This document shows positions 33,974 to 42,209 of a stretch of 64,000 nucleotides of DNA, in pieces. The stretch's first letter is position 1, and the number at the start of each line of letters is the position of its first letter. Origin of the DNA: SURF-13 sp041695325. GTDB lineage: Bacteria > Pseudomonadota > Gammaproteobacteria > SURF-13. The stretch is taken from positions 1 to 64,000 of the forward strand of contig JBGFRC010000009.1 in the NCBI GenBank assembly GCA_041695325.1. The letters are read 5' to 3'. The notes below the pieces were generated by a model. The model saw only the letters and a program-made list of their open reading frames with translations, made no database searches and was not told where the DNA came from. The position numbers were made by a program, and so were the translations under genes.

Positions 33974-34009
33974 TTAGTGATAGTCAACAATCTCAACGTC
34001 GTTGCATGC
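33974..34009 (-). pseudogene. higB: 3' remnant of a HigB toxin gene
   Basis: The minus frame ends ...ACNDVEIVDYH-stop, matching the usual HigB C-terminal tail (DVEIxDYH), 9 bp upstream of higA. The frame is closed by a stop a few codons further upstream and nothing of the RelE-like fold remains, so the toxin is deleted. Confidence 0.68.
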
Positions 34010-34046
34010 ATTACTTTAGCGCCTGCCGTAATCTAAACCCGGCAGT

Positions 34047-35720
34047 TCAATCCGTCACCGCCCCCAGGCTGCTGCTCGACACCTGTTTGGCGTATTTCGC
34101 CAGCACGCCGCGCGTGTAACGCGGCGCGGGCGGTTTCCATGTCTTGCTACGGCGCGCGAGTTCGGCGTCGGTCACGTTGAGTTGCAGCAGGCGCGCGTCG
34201 GCGTCTATGGTGATGGAGTCGCCCTCCTCCACCAGCGCGATCGCGCCGCCCACGGCGGCTTCCGGCGCGACGTGGCCCACCACCATGCCATAGGTGCCGC
34301 CCGAGAAGCGGCCGTCGGTGATGAGCCCCACCGAGTCGCCCAGCCCTTCGCCGATGATGGCCGAGGTGGGTGAGAGCATCTCGCGCATGCCGGGGCCGCC
34401 TTTGGGGCCTTCATAGCGGATCACCACCACGTCGCCAGCCTTGATCTTCTGCGCCAGGATGGCTTCCATGCACGCCTCTTCGGAATCAAACACGCGCGCC
34501 GGTCCGGTGATCGTGTGCATCTTGATGCCGGTGATCTTGGCCACCGCGCCTTCCGGGGCGAGGTTGCCCTTCAAAATGGCAAGGTGCCCCTGCGCGTACA
34601 CCGGATTGTTCCACGGGCGGATCACGTCCTGACTCTTGCGCGGCTCCGCCGGTATAGCTTGCAATACTTGCTCAATGGTCTCTCCGCTGATGGTGAGCGC
34701 GTCGCCGTGCAACAGGCCGTGCGCGAGCAGCATCTTCATCACCTGCGGAATGCCGCCCGCTTTATGCAAATCGGTGGCGACATAACGCCCGGAGGGTTTG
34801 AGGTCGCACAACACCGGCACACGCGCGCGCATCGTTTCGATATCATCAATGACCAGGGGCACGTGCGCGGCATGCGCGATGGCGAGCAGGTGCAGCACGG
34901 CGTTGGTGGAGCCGCCCACCGCCATGGTCACCGCAATCGCGTTTTCGAACGCCTTGCGCGTGAGGATTTGGCGCGGCAGGATTTGTTTTTTGATCGCGCC
35001 GATCAGAGCTTCCGCGGAGCGCGCCGTGCTTTCGGCCTTTTCCTCGTCTTCCGCGGCCATGGTGGAGGAATACGGCAGGCTCATGCCCATGGCCTCGAAG
35101 ATGGATGACATGGTGTTGGCGGTGTACATGCCACCGCAGGAGCCGGCACCCGGACAGGCGCGGCGCTCGATTTCCAGCAATTCCTTTTCATCTATTTTAT
35201 GCGCGGTGTATTGCCCCACCGCCTCGAACGCGCTCACGATGGTGAGGTCGCGGTCTTTATAATGGCCGGGCTTGATGGTGCCGCCATAAACAAAAATGGC
35301 GGGGATATTCAACCGCGCCATGGCGATCATCGCGCCCGGCATGTTCTTGTCGCAGCCGCCGATGGCGAGCACGCCGTCCATGCTCTGGCCGTTGCACACG
35401 GTTTCGATGGAATCGGCGATCACCTCGCGCGACACCAGCGAGTATTTCATGCCCTCGGTGCCCATGGAGATGCCGTCCGAGATGGTGATGGTGCCGAACA
35501 CCTGCGGCATGGCGCCGGCCTTCTTCAGCGCCGCCTCAGCGCGCGCGGCGAGCGCGCCCAGCCCCAAGTTGCACGGCGTGACGGTGCTGTGGGCGTTGGC
35601 CACGCCGACGATGGGTTTGTCAAAATCCCGGTCGCCGAATCCCACGGCGCGCAGCATGGCGCGGTTGGGCGAGCGCTGCACCCCCTGGGTGACGGTTCTG
35701 CTTCTGCGATTGTCAGACAT
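34047..35720 (-). CDS. ilvD: dihydroxy-acid dehydratase IlvD
   Basis: 557 residues. It dehydrates 2,3-dihydroxy acids to 2-keto acids in valine, isoleucine and leucine synthesis. The iron-sulfur Cys residues lie in VTPCNLGLG, GGCDKNMPG and CPGAGSCGGMYTANTM. Substrate-site motifs such as DGRFSGGTYGMVVGHVAPEA are intact. The ATG at 35720 (MSDNRRSRTV) is the family start; the frame runs open far upstream through dnaQ but that part is not protein-like for IlvD. It is 14 bp after dnaQ. Confidence 0.97.
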   Translation of the reverse strand: MSDNRRSRTVTQGVQRSPNRAMLRAVGFGDRDFDKPIVGVANAHSTVTPCNLGLGALAARAEAALKKAGAMPQVFGTITISDGISMGTEGMKYSLVSREVIADSIETVCNGQSMDGVLAIGGCDKNMPGAMIAMARLNIPAIFVYGGTIKPGHYKDRDLTIVSAFEAVGQYTAHKIDEKELLEIERRACPGAGSCGGMYTANTMSSIFEAMGMSLPYSSTMAAEDEEKAESTARSAEALIGAIKKQILPRQILTRKAFENAIAVTMAVGGSTNAVLHLLAIAHAAHVPLVIDDIETMRARVPVLCDLKPSGRYVATDLHKAGGIPQVMKMLLAHGLLHGDALTISGETIEQVLQAIPAEPRKSQDVIRPWNNPVYAQGHLAILKGNLAPEGAVAKITGIKMHTITGPARVFDSEEACMEAILAQKIKAGDVVVIRYEGPKGGPGMREMLSPTSAIIGEGLGDSVGLITDGRFSGGTYGMVVGHVAPEAAVGGAIALVEEGDSITIDADARLLQLNVTDAELARRSKTWKPPAPRYTRGVLAKYAKQVSSSSLGAVTD

Positions 35721-35734
35721 CTTTGCCCTCGTAA

Positions 35735-36445
35735 TTAATGACCAGCTTCCAGCTTTTTCCACAGACAGTTGCCGCCGCTCGCCTGATCCAGCAGCGCGAG
35801 TTGCGCCTGATGCGCCGCCAGCTCTTCCTCGCTCGGCGCTATCACTAGAGTTGGCGCGGCGTTCACGCGCCGGATCGGCGGTGCTGTTGCGCCGGAGGCG
35901 GAGGCGTCGCTCAACAGGTTCGCCTGTCCGCCGGTCATGGCGAGAAACACCTCTGCCAGGATCTCGGCGTCGGTCAGCGCGCCGTGCAGCTTGCGCTGCG
36001 AGTTGTCCACGTGATAACGCCTGCACAGCTCGTCCAGATTGTTTTTCAGGCCCGGATGCAGGCGGCGCGCCATCTCCAGGGTGCAGGTCACGGCGCAATG
36101 GTCCGTGATCTTGCCCTGGCCCTTGCCGAGCCGCTTCAATTCCTGATTCAGGAACGCAACGTCGAATGGGGCGTTGTGTATCACCAGTTCCGCGCCGCGC
36201 ACGAAGTCGAGAAACTCCTGCGCGATGTCGCCGAACTTCGGCTTCCCGGCCAGCATTTCGTCGCTGATGCCGTGCACCTGAAGTGCGCCGGGGTCCACCG
36301 GACGCTCCGGCTGCACGTAGTAATGGAACGAGTTTCCGGTCTTGCGCCGGTTCAGCAGCTCCACGCAACCGATTTCGATGATGCGATGGCCTTCGTTCAC
36401 CTCCAGGCCGGTGGTTTCAGTATCCAGCACGACTTGCCGCATCAC
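35735..36445 (-). CDS. dnaQ: DNA polymerase III epsilon subunit (3'-5' proofreading exonuclease)
   Basis: 236 residues. ExoI motif VLDTETTGL, ExoII around VIHNAPFDVAFLN, and ExoIII-epsilon HGALTDAEILAEVFL give the DEDDh active site. The C-terminal tail (about 185-236) binds the alpha subunit in the family. It overlaps the rnhA stop (ATGATG), as in E. coli and relatives, where rnhA and dnaQ are neighbours (there divergent, here co-directional). Confidence 0.96.
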   Translation of the reverse strand: MMRQVVLDTETTGLEVNEGHRIIEIGCVELLNRRKTGNSFHYYVQPERPVDPGALQVHGISDEMLAGKPKFGDIAQEFLDFVRGAELVIHNAPFDVAFLNQELKRLGKGQGKITDHCAVTCTLEMARRLHPGLKNNLDELCRRYHVDNSQRKLHGALTDAEILAEVFLAMTGGQANLLSDASASGATAPPIRRVNAAPTLVIAPSEEELAAHQAQLALLDQASGGNCLWKKLEAGH

Positions 36446-36897
36446 GGCACTTCCGTCATATCCAGCATTTCGGCGATGGCCTGATTGGCCAGCCGGTCGG
36501 CCTGCTCATTCTCCGGATGGCCTTGATGGCCGCGCACCCAGTGCCAGCTTATCTGATGGCGCGCCGCGGCCTGTTCCAGCGCCCGCCACAGCTCCACATT
36601 CTTGACCGGTTTTTTATCCGCGGTCTTCCAGCCGCGCCGCTTCCACTGCGGCAGCCATTCGGTGACGCCGTGCTTCACGTATTGCGAGTCGGTGGTCACG
36701 CGCACCGTGCACGGCCGTTTCAGCGATTCCAGCGCCTTGATCACCGCCGTCATCTCCATGCGGTTGTTGGTGGTGAGCTCTTCCGCGCCGCGCAGAGTTT
36801 TTTCGCGTCCCTGACAGCGCAGCAGCGCGCCCCACCCGCCCGGGCCGGGATTGCCGCGGCACGCGCCGTCGGTATAAATCTCCACCACCTTATTCAT
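36442..36897 (-). CDS. rnhA: ribonuclease HI
   Basis: 151 residues. Active-site acidic residues appear in EIYTDGACRGNPGPGGWG, TNNRMEMTAVIKALE, VTTDSQYVKHGVTEW and RGHQGHPENEQADRLAN. It cleaves RNA in RNA-DNA hybrids. It overlaps the upstream methyltransferase by 4 bp. Confidence 0.98.
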   Translation of the reverse strand: MNKVVEIYTDGACRGNPGPGGWGALLRCQGREKTLRGAEELTTNNRMEMTAVIKALESLKRPCTVRVTTDSQYVKHGVTEWLPQWKRRGWKTADKKPVKNVELWRALEQAAARHQISWHWVRGHQGHPENEQADRLANQAIAEMLDMTEVP

Positions 36898-37664
36898 ACC
36901 CGGCCCCGGGCGGTAGGCTCCACCGCCCCCGCGCGCACCAGCCGCCGCGCGCTCCAGCGCGGTTTGATGGGGGTAAGCGTGGCCACACGTTTCCTGGCCA
37001 GCAGCAGGTAGCCGCCGGCGAAGCGCGGCCAGTAGCGCTCGCCGAGACGTTCCAGAAAATCCAGTTTTTGCATCACGGCTTCGCTCTGCAACGGCGGGCG
37101 GAAAAAATAGTAATGCACCTCCAGCGTATCAAAACCGAGCAGCGCCAGCCAATCTTTCAGGCGCGCCGTGCCCAGGAACCGCCCGCGCCACGGCGGCCGT
37201 CCGCGCCGCCGCAACGTCACGCGCCATAGACCCCACAGGCTCCACGGATTAAAGCCCAACACGATAAGGTGTCCTTCCGGGATCAACACCCGTCCCGCCT
37301 CACGCAGCACCTGGTGCGGCTCGTCTTCAAATTCCAGGCTGTGCGGCAGAATCACCACGTCTACGCTGTCGCTTGCGACAGGCAGCGCCTGTGCGGCGCC
37401 GATCAAGCCGGTTTGATAATGGCGGCCCACGCCGCCGGGCTCGCCTTCCATCACCACCCGGTGCCTGATGCGGCTTGCCCCGGTCAGATCGGCGCCCGCG
37501 GGGTGGCCGAGTTGCAGCAGGTGATAGCCGAACAGGTCCGGCAGCGCGCGCTCCAGTTGCGCGCATTCCTGCGCCAGCAGACGCCGCCCCAGCGGCAGGC
37601 TGTGCCAGGCGCGCTGGCTGCGCCGTACCTGGGCGGCGGAATTGCATCTATGCGCGGGTTTCAT
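36894..37664 (-). CDS. SAM-dependent methyltransferase, YafS-like
   Basis: 256 residues with a degenerate class I methyltransferase core: QALPVASDSVDVVILPHSLEFEDEPHQVLREAGRVLIPEGHLIVLGFNPWSLWGLW. This is the Methyltransf_11 pattern. The gene between gloB and rnhA in E. coli (yafS) belongs to the same family, so synteny supports the call. The substrate is unknown. Confidence 0.85.
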   Translation of the reverse strand: MKPAHRCNSAAQVRRSQRAWHSLPLGRRLLAQECAQLERALPDLFGYHLLQLGHPAGADLTGASRIRHRVVMEGEPGGVGRHYQTGLIGAAQALPVASDSVDVVILPHSLEFEDEPHQVLREAGRVLIPEGHLIVLGFNPWSLWGLWRVTLRRRGRPPWRGRFLGTARLKDWLALLGFDTLEVHYYFFRPPLQSEAVMQKLDFLERLGERYWPRFAGGYLLLARKRVATLTPIKPRWSARRLVRAGAVEPTARGRV

Positions 37665-37697
37665 AACCGGCTTGAATCATGTTAAGTTGCTGATGCC

Positions 37698-38480
37698 ATG
37701 CTCCGTATCCACTCCGTTACCGCCTTCAAGGACAATTATATCTGGCTCATCGGCCGTACCGGCACCCCCGAAGTGGCGGCGGTGGATCCGGGGGATGCGC
37801 GCCCGCTGCTGGCTTATTGTGCCGCACACGGGCTGGAGCCCTGCGCCGTCCTCATCACCCATCATCACCGCGATCACGCAGGCGGGGTACGCGAACTGCT
37901 CAGCCACCATGACGTGCCGGTCTACGGCCCGGCGCACGAGCCTATCCCCGGTTTGACCCACCCGCTGGGCGAAGGTGCGCACGTCACGCTTCCTGAGATA
38001 GGACTCACTCTACAGGTATTAGAGTTGCCCGGCCATACCCGCGCGCCGCTTTCTTACACAGGCGCCGGAATGCTGTTCTGCGGCGACACCCTGTTCACCG
38101 GCGGCTGCGGCTATCTGTTTGAAGGCACGGCCAAACAGATGTATGCCTCGCTGACCCGCCTGGCCGCCCTGCCGGGGGAGACACAGGTCTATTGCGGCCA
38201 TGAATATACCCTGGAAAATTTAAGCTTTGCCCTGCATGTCGAGCCGGACAACCCTGACCTGCGCGCGCGCATCGCGGCCGCCCGCCGCCTGCGCGCACAA
38301 GGGCTGCCCACCGTGCCTTCTACTTTGGAGGAGGAACGCCGAACCAACCCCTTTTTGCGCTGCCATATCCCACAAGTCATTGAGGCGGCTGAAACCTACG
38401 CCGAACGTCGGCTTTCCACGCCAGATCAAGTATTTGCCGTAGTCAGGCAGTGGAAGGACACGCTGGACAATAGAGCCTGA
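37698..38480 (+). CDS. gloB: hydroxyacylglutathione hydrolase (glyoxalase II)
   Basis: 260 residues. The metallo-beta-lactamase metal-binding motif THHHRDHAGG (about 54-63), GHTRAPLSY, FCGDTLFTGGCGYLFEGT and YCGHEYTLENLSFA give the binuclear metal site. The C-terminal domain with NPFLRC completes glyoxalase II. It hydrolyses S-lactoylglutathione to lactate. Divergent from the methyltransferase gene across 33 bp. Confidence 0.97.
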   Translation: MLRIHSVTAFKDNYIWLIGRTGTPEVAAVDPGDARPLLAYCAAHGLEPCAVLITHHHRDHAGGVRELLSHHDVPVYGPAHEPIPGLTHPLGEGAHVTLPEIGLTLQVLELPGHTRAPLSYTGAGMLFCGDTLFTGGCGYLFEGTAKQMYASLTRLAALPGETQVYCGHEYTLENLSFALHVEPDNPDLRARIAAARRLRAQGLPTVPSTLEEERRTNPFLRCHIPQVIEAAETYAERRLSTPDQVFAVVRQWKDTLDNRA

Positions 38481-38489
38481 ATTCTCGGG

Positions 38490-38518
38490 TTGACCTCCAA
38501 CCATGTTCCCACTAGCAT
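38490..38518 (+). promoter_or_regulatory. possible sigma-70 promoter before mltD
   Basis: TTGACC (38490-38495), 17-nt spacer, TAGCAT (38513-38518), directly before the ATG at 38525. If used, the message would be nearly leaderless; the weak -10 makes this uncertain. Confidence 0.35.
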
Positions 38519-38524
38519 ATATAG

Positions 38525-40004
38525 ATGCTAAACGGCGGGTATCTACTAGCTTTAGTAAGCAGCGGGCTCTTAGGGCTGGGAGCATTGCTGTTTCCGGCCT
38601 ACGCGCAGCCACAAACCTCTCCTTTGGAGGCCACCCAAACCGCGCCGGAGGAAGATTATAACTCATTGAATTCATTAAAGGAGGCGATTAAAAAACCTCC
38701 CCCGCAAGCGGCAGCCGCCACGCCTGCTCCCGATACCCTCGTAGTCCCTTCAGTCTCCCCCCTCACCGCCACCACTCCTTCCACCCCCCCCGAATGGGGA
38801 GGGTGTTATGAATTTTGGCGCGGGCCTGCCTGCCCAGGCAGGCCTGTCTGCCCGCCAGGCAGGCGGCAAGGCCTCGGCGCTGAAACCGGACGACCACCCG
38901 GACCTATGGGCCCGCCTGCGCAGGGGCTTAAGCTTGTCCGGGCGCGATCACCCCAGGGTGTTCAGGGAAATAGAACGCTCTGCCTCCGAACAGGACTACC
39001 TGAACAAGGTCACGGCGCGCGCCCGGCCATTCTTATATTATGTGCTGCAAGAGGTCGAAAAGCGCGGCCTGCCGAGCGAGATCGCCCTGCTGCCGGTGGT
39101 GGAAAGCGCCTACAGCCCGCACGCCCTGTCGTCCAAGCAGGCCGCAGGCATCTGGCAGATCATCCCTGCCACCGCGCAGGAACTCGGTCTTAAGCAAACC
39201 TTCTGGTACGACGGGCGGCGCGACATCGTGGCCTCCACCAAGGCCGCGCTGGATTATCTGGAAAGGCTCAACTCCGATTTCGGTGGTGACTGGCTGCTCA
39301 CCCTGGCGGCCTACAACGGAGGCGTAGGCATGGTGCAGCGCGCCATCGCCCGTAACCGTGAGGCGGGCCGCTCGGCCGACTTCTGGTCGCTCGACCTGCC
39401 GCGCGAGACCGAGACCTATATACCGCGCTTGCTCGCCGTAGCAAGCGTCGTCTCCGCGCCGGAGCTGTTTGGCGTAAACTTGAACAGCATACCCAATCAG
39501 CGCTATCTGACGCAGGTAAAGCTCGCCTCTCAGATCAACCTGGATACCGCCGCCAAACTGGCCGGCATGTCGCGCGCCGAGCTCTCGCGCCTTAACCCCG
39601 GCTACGTGCGCGACGCCACCGGACCCCAGGGTCCTCATCATTTGCTGCTGCCGGCGCACAAGGTGAAGGTTTTCAACAACAAGCTGGCCGAGCAGCGGAC
39701 AACGGCACAGCTTCAAGTTACCGCCGCGCCGCGCCTCCCGGCGCAAACCGCCCTGCCTGCGCAGGCAGGTCAACGTTCTCAAAACTTCCCCGCCGCGCCC
39801 ACGGGACAGCGGGCCTATTACACGGTGCGCGCCGGCGACAATCTGACGGACATCGCGGCGCGCTTCCGCGTGAGCGTGAACGACCTGCGCGCCTGGAACG
39901 CCGCGTTGCTTAAGATGCTGAAAGGCAAACCGCTGCAAGCCGGCACCACGCTCACGCTCTATCTCCAGTCCACTCTGGTGGCGCAGCGTAAGCTTCCCCA
40001 ATAA
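38525..40004 (+). CDS. mltD: membrane-bound lytic transglycosylase D with LysM, split by an apparent frameshift
   Basis: Residues encoded from 38525 give a signal peptide (ALVSSGLLGLGALLFPAYAQ) and a Pro/Ala linker. The frame then shifts by one near the C8 tract at 38784-38791. The other frame (open through there, with an ATG at 38808) continues into the SLT domain: ALLPVVESAYSPHALSSKQAAGIWQIIPATA with catalytic Glu, TLAAYNGGVGMVQRAI, RETETYIPRLLA. It ends with a LysM domain (YYTVRAGDNLTDIAARFRVSVNDLRAWN). MltD cuts peptidoglycan glycan strands; it neighbours gloB as in E. coli. Without correction of the frame the enzyme would lack its signal. Three in-frame palindromic inserts (LPAQAG type) lie in the linkers. 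Confidence 0.85.
38825..38863. repeat. two adjacent in-frame palindromic elements in mltD
   Basis: An 18-nt element CCTGCCTGCCCAGGCAGG (38825-38842) is followed directly by a 21-nt relative (38843-38863). Read in frame they give LPAQAG and LSARQAG. Both lengths are multiples of three. Confidence 0.88.
39752..39769. repeat. in-frame 18-nt palindromic element in mltD
   Basis: CCTGCCTGCGCAGGCAGG, identical to the copy at 3140-3157 and again read as LPAQAG, in the linker before the LysM domain. Confidence 0.9.
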
Positions 40005-40058
40005 CTGAACACCCGGAAGTAGATCTTTCTGGCATCCTGCCCCAACCCAGGAGGTTCT

Positions 40059-40317
40059 ATGAAGAACCAGAACGCCTTCATCGAACGGTTCAACCGCAGC
40101 GTGCGCGAGGAGGTTCTCGATCTTTACCTGTTCAACGACCTCGACGAAGTCCGTGACGAACTGCATCGCTCTGCATCGCCTACAACGAACGTCGCCCGCA
40201 CGATGCCTTGGGCGACCTGCCTGCTGCAGGCAGGCCTGCCATAGGCCTCCTACCGCAGACGGCACGAGGCGCCATGTTCTTTACTGCCTGTTCCAGTTGA
40301 CGGGGGGAGCTTACGGT
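40059..40317 (+). pseudogene. IS3-family transposase orfB 3' remnant
   Basis: NAFIERFNRSVREEVLDLYLFNDLDEVRDEL is the conserved C-terminal part of an IS3-type DDE transposase, containing the catalytic Glu region. After it the sequence YNERRPHDALGDLP and then SYRRRHEAPCSLLPVPVDGG appear in changing frames around a palindromic insert at 40216-40234. The remnant ends in the motif TTGACGGGGGGAGCTTACGG (40297-40316), probably the IS end. The N-terminal part is absent. Confidence 0.8.
40216..40234. repeat. 19-nt palindromic element inside the IS3 remnant
   Basis: CCTGCCTGCTGCAGGCAGG. It interrupts the transposase remnant between DLP and the following codons, so it arrived after the IS or during its decay. 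Confidence 0.85.
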
Positions 40318-40321
40318 CCCG

Positions 40322-40439
40322 GTTGACGGGGGAGCTTACGGTAGCCCATGATCTGGCAGGCCTTCGAGACGTTCTCGAGCTCGGCGGCCAACTGCAGCAG
40401 CGAGAGCTTTCTCTTGGTACTCTGTGACAGTGCGGTCAT
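40322..40439 (-). pseudogene. 5' fragment of an IS481-like transposase gene
   Basis: From the ATG at 40439 (AGGAGA upstream) the minus frame reads MTALSQSTKRKLSLLQLAAE...LENVSKACQIMGY, an N-terminal HTH typical of IS481-type transposases. It is cut off at GY, where it meets a second copy of the IS end motif (40322-40342). About 36 residues remain. Confidence 0.6.
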
Positions 40440-40505
40440 CTGGCAAATCTCCTTCAGGTAGTTGGTTGGCTCATCACTTTCCAATCTACCCGGAGACCCG
40501 GATGG

Positions 40506-40540
40506 CCGCACCGAATGCTATAGTCTAACATTCGGTGCGG
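40506..40540. terminator. 12-bp hairpin downstream of the sigma-54 activator gene
   Basis: CCGCACCGAATG / CATTCGGTGCGG with an 11-nt loop, 21 bp after the activator's stop codon. There is no T run, so it may be a terminator of reduced strength or a leftover IS end. Confidence 0.5.
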
Positions 40541-40561
40541 GACTGTCGGATAAATACTGAA

Positions 40562-42019
40562 TCAGCTCAATATGCCGTACTTCTTTTTGTAGTTGTAAAG
40601 ACTCTGGCGGCTCACACCCAACTGCCTAGCTGCTCTCGAGATATTATTGCCGCAGGCATTCAATGTCTTTTTAATCTTCAGCATTTCGATTTTTTCTATT
40701 GCATCCCGCAAGCCGGTATTCTCAGATACATCCATTGTCTGTTGTGCAGCTAAATCCAGGTCCCGTGGACTTATGGAGTTGGCATCAGCCATTACAATAG
40801 CCCTTCTTATTTTATTTATCATTTCCCTGACATTGCCGGGCCATGTGTAGACCCTTACAGCCTCTATTGCCTCTCCTGTAAATGCCTTTGTTAAACCCAT
40901 CTCCATGGAAATTTTGTTTAAAAAGTGTTTTGCAAGGATTACCCTGTCTTCTCCCCTTTCCCTCACCGGTGGAAGATTTATGGCAAAGGCGTTCAATCTG
41001 TAATAAAGGTCGTTCCTGAACCTGCCCTCTGCAATAGCAGCATTAAGATCACAATTGGTTGCCGCTATAAGCCGCACATCTACTCTTTTCCCACCCATTG
41101 CCCCTATCCTCTCAACAACCTTGTCCTGGAGAAACCTCAAAAGCTTCGATTGGAGGCTATGTGGCATATCTCCAATCTCATCCAGAAAAATAGTGCCGCC
41201 GTCTGCGTGCTCGAATTTTCCCTTTTTGCTGGCATATGCTCCGGTAAATGCCCCCTTTTCGTAGCCGAAGAGTTCTGCCTCAAGCAGGCCTTCTGGTATC
41301 GCAGCGCAATTTATAGTAATGAAAGGCTTGTCTTTTCTCAGACTCTTCTCATGAATTGCCAGTGCTGTCAATTCTTTACCAGTACCGCTCTCTCCGAGAA
41401 TAAGCACAGGGAGGTCCGTTGGGGCCACCTTCCTTATTTTGGAAAACACCTCTAGCATAACATTGCTCGCCCCAACAAATTCCTGAAACTTCTCGCTGCC
41501 GCCTGTCTTCAGGATTTCTACCTCCATAAAATTAATCAGCCTCTGTAAATACTCTATAGTAAGACCATTTACCTCTGAATATAATTTTTTAAGAAGGCTC
41601 TGCTTTTCGTGATATGCAAAATATTCCGGGGAATTGAAGGTAAGCCCCCAGCCGCAGGCATTACAGTTCTCTGGAAGAATATTATATCTCTCGCCGCAAT
41701 AGGGACATTCGTTACTATCAGTCAGATTATCAGCGATATACTTCCAGAGTTTAACCTTTGCAGCAATGTCAAGATCGTAAAACTTTAAGGCGCAACCACT
41801 CCTGCCCTTCCTGATAACCCTGCCGCTGTGCTCAAAATTCCCGTATTCGGAAAGATTGTATTTAAGTAGAATATTATCGTTGTCCCCGGTCAATTTCCTA
41901 TCAGACATGAGAAAAGCACCAGTCATACCGAGGTTGGTAATCATCCCTTCTGTTCTTATATGCTTTGCGTCTATCTCTACAGGGATACTACTTGCAATAC
42001 GTGGACATAAACGAGCCAT
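40562..42019 (-). CDS. sigma-54-dependent activator with N-terminal PilZ domain and zinc ribbon
   Basis: 485 residues. PilZ-like domain about 1-100, with RLCPR (RxxxR, residues 3-7) and ITNLGMTGAFL (the D/NxSxxG motif with Gly for Ser). Zinc ribbon CPYC...CNAC (Cys105, 108, 119, 122). AAA+ domain with Walker A GESGTGKE (209-216), the sigma-54 contact loop GAFTGA (256-261), Walker B GGTIFLDEIGD. A Fis-type HTH ends the protein (NNISRAARQLGVSRQSLYNYKKKYG). ATG 42019 has AGGAGG upstream. Lower GC than the flanks. Likely activator of the sigma-54 promoter at 48134-48150, possibly in response to c-di-GMP (inference). Confidence 0.9.
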   Translation of the reverse strand: MARLCPRIASSIPVEIDAKHIRTEGMITNLGMTGAFLMSDRKLTGDNDNILLKYNLSEYGNFEHSGRVIRKGRSGCALKFYDLDIAAKVKLWKYIADNLTDSNECPYCGERYNILPENCNACGWGLTFNSPEYFAYHEKQSLLKKLYSEVNGLTIEYLQRLINFMEVEILKTGGSEKFQEFVGASNVMLEVFSKIRKVAPTDLPVLILGESGTGKELTALAIHEKSLRKDKPFITINCAAIPEGLLEAELFGYEKGAFTGAYASKKGKFEHADGGTIFLDEIGDMPHSLQSKLLRFLQDKVVERIGAMGGKRVDVRLIAATNCDLNAAIAEGRFRNDLYYRLNAFAINLPPVRERGEDRVILAKHFLNKISMEMGLTKAFTGEAIEAVRVYTWPGNVREMINKIRRAIVMADANSISPRDLDLAAQQTMDVSENTGLRDAIEKIEMLKIKKTLNACGNNISRAARQLGVSRQSLYNYKKKYGILS

Positions 42020-42060
42020 ATGATCCTCCTGGAGATTTCTCTCTCTTGAAGTCAAGCCCA

Positions 42061-42077
42061 TGTCTAAATTTTAGACA
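42061..42077. promoter_or_regulatory. perfect dyad upstream of the activator gene
   Basis: TGTCTAAA-T-TTTAGACA, 8-bp arms around one base, 42 bp before the activator start, followed upstream by about 110 bp of very AT-rich DNA. It looks like an operator, perhaps for autoregulation. Confidence 0.5.
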
Positions 42078-42209
42078 ATCTCTCCAGTAAAGTCAATTGG
42101 ACGAATGGATATTTTTAAATTATATTAGAAATTATATAGGGTTAATATTAAAGCATAAAAATTTCCTCAGTATTAACAGGATATTAAATTTTGGTTAAAT
42201 TTGCTCAAA

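Noticed and set aside
34047..36368. IlvD fused to a 216-residue N-terminal extension
   Set aside because: The extension is antisense-like, low-complexity reading of dnaQ in another frame.
40059..40244. A small intact transposase gene
   Set aside because: Only the C-terminal piece of an IS3 transposase is present, disrupted by a palindrome.
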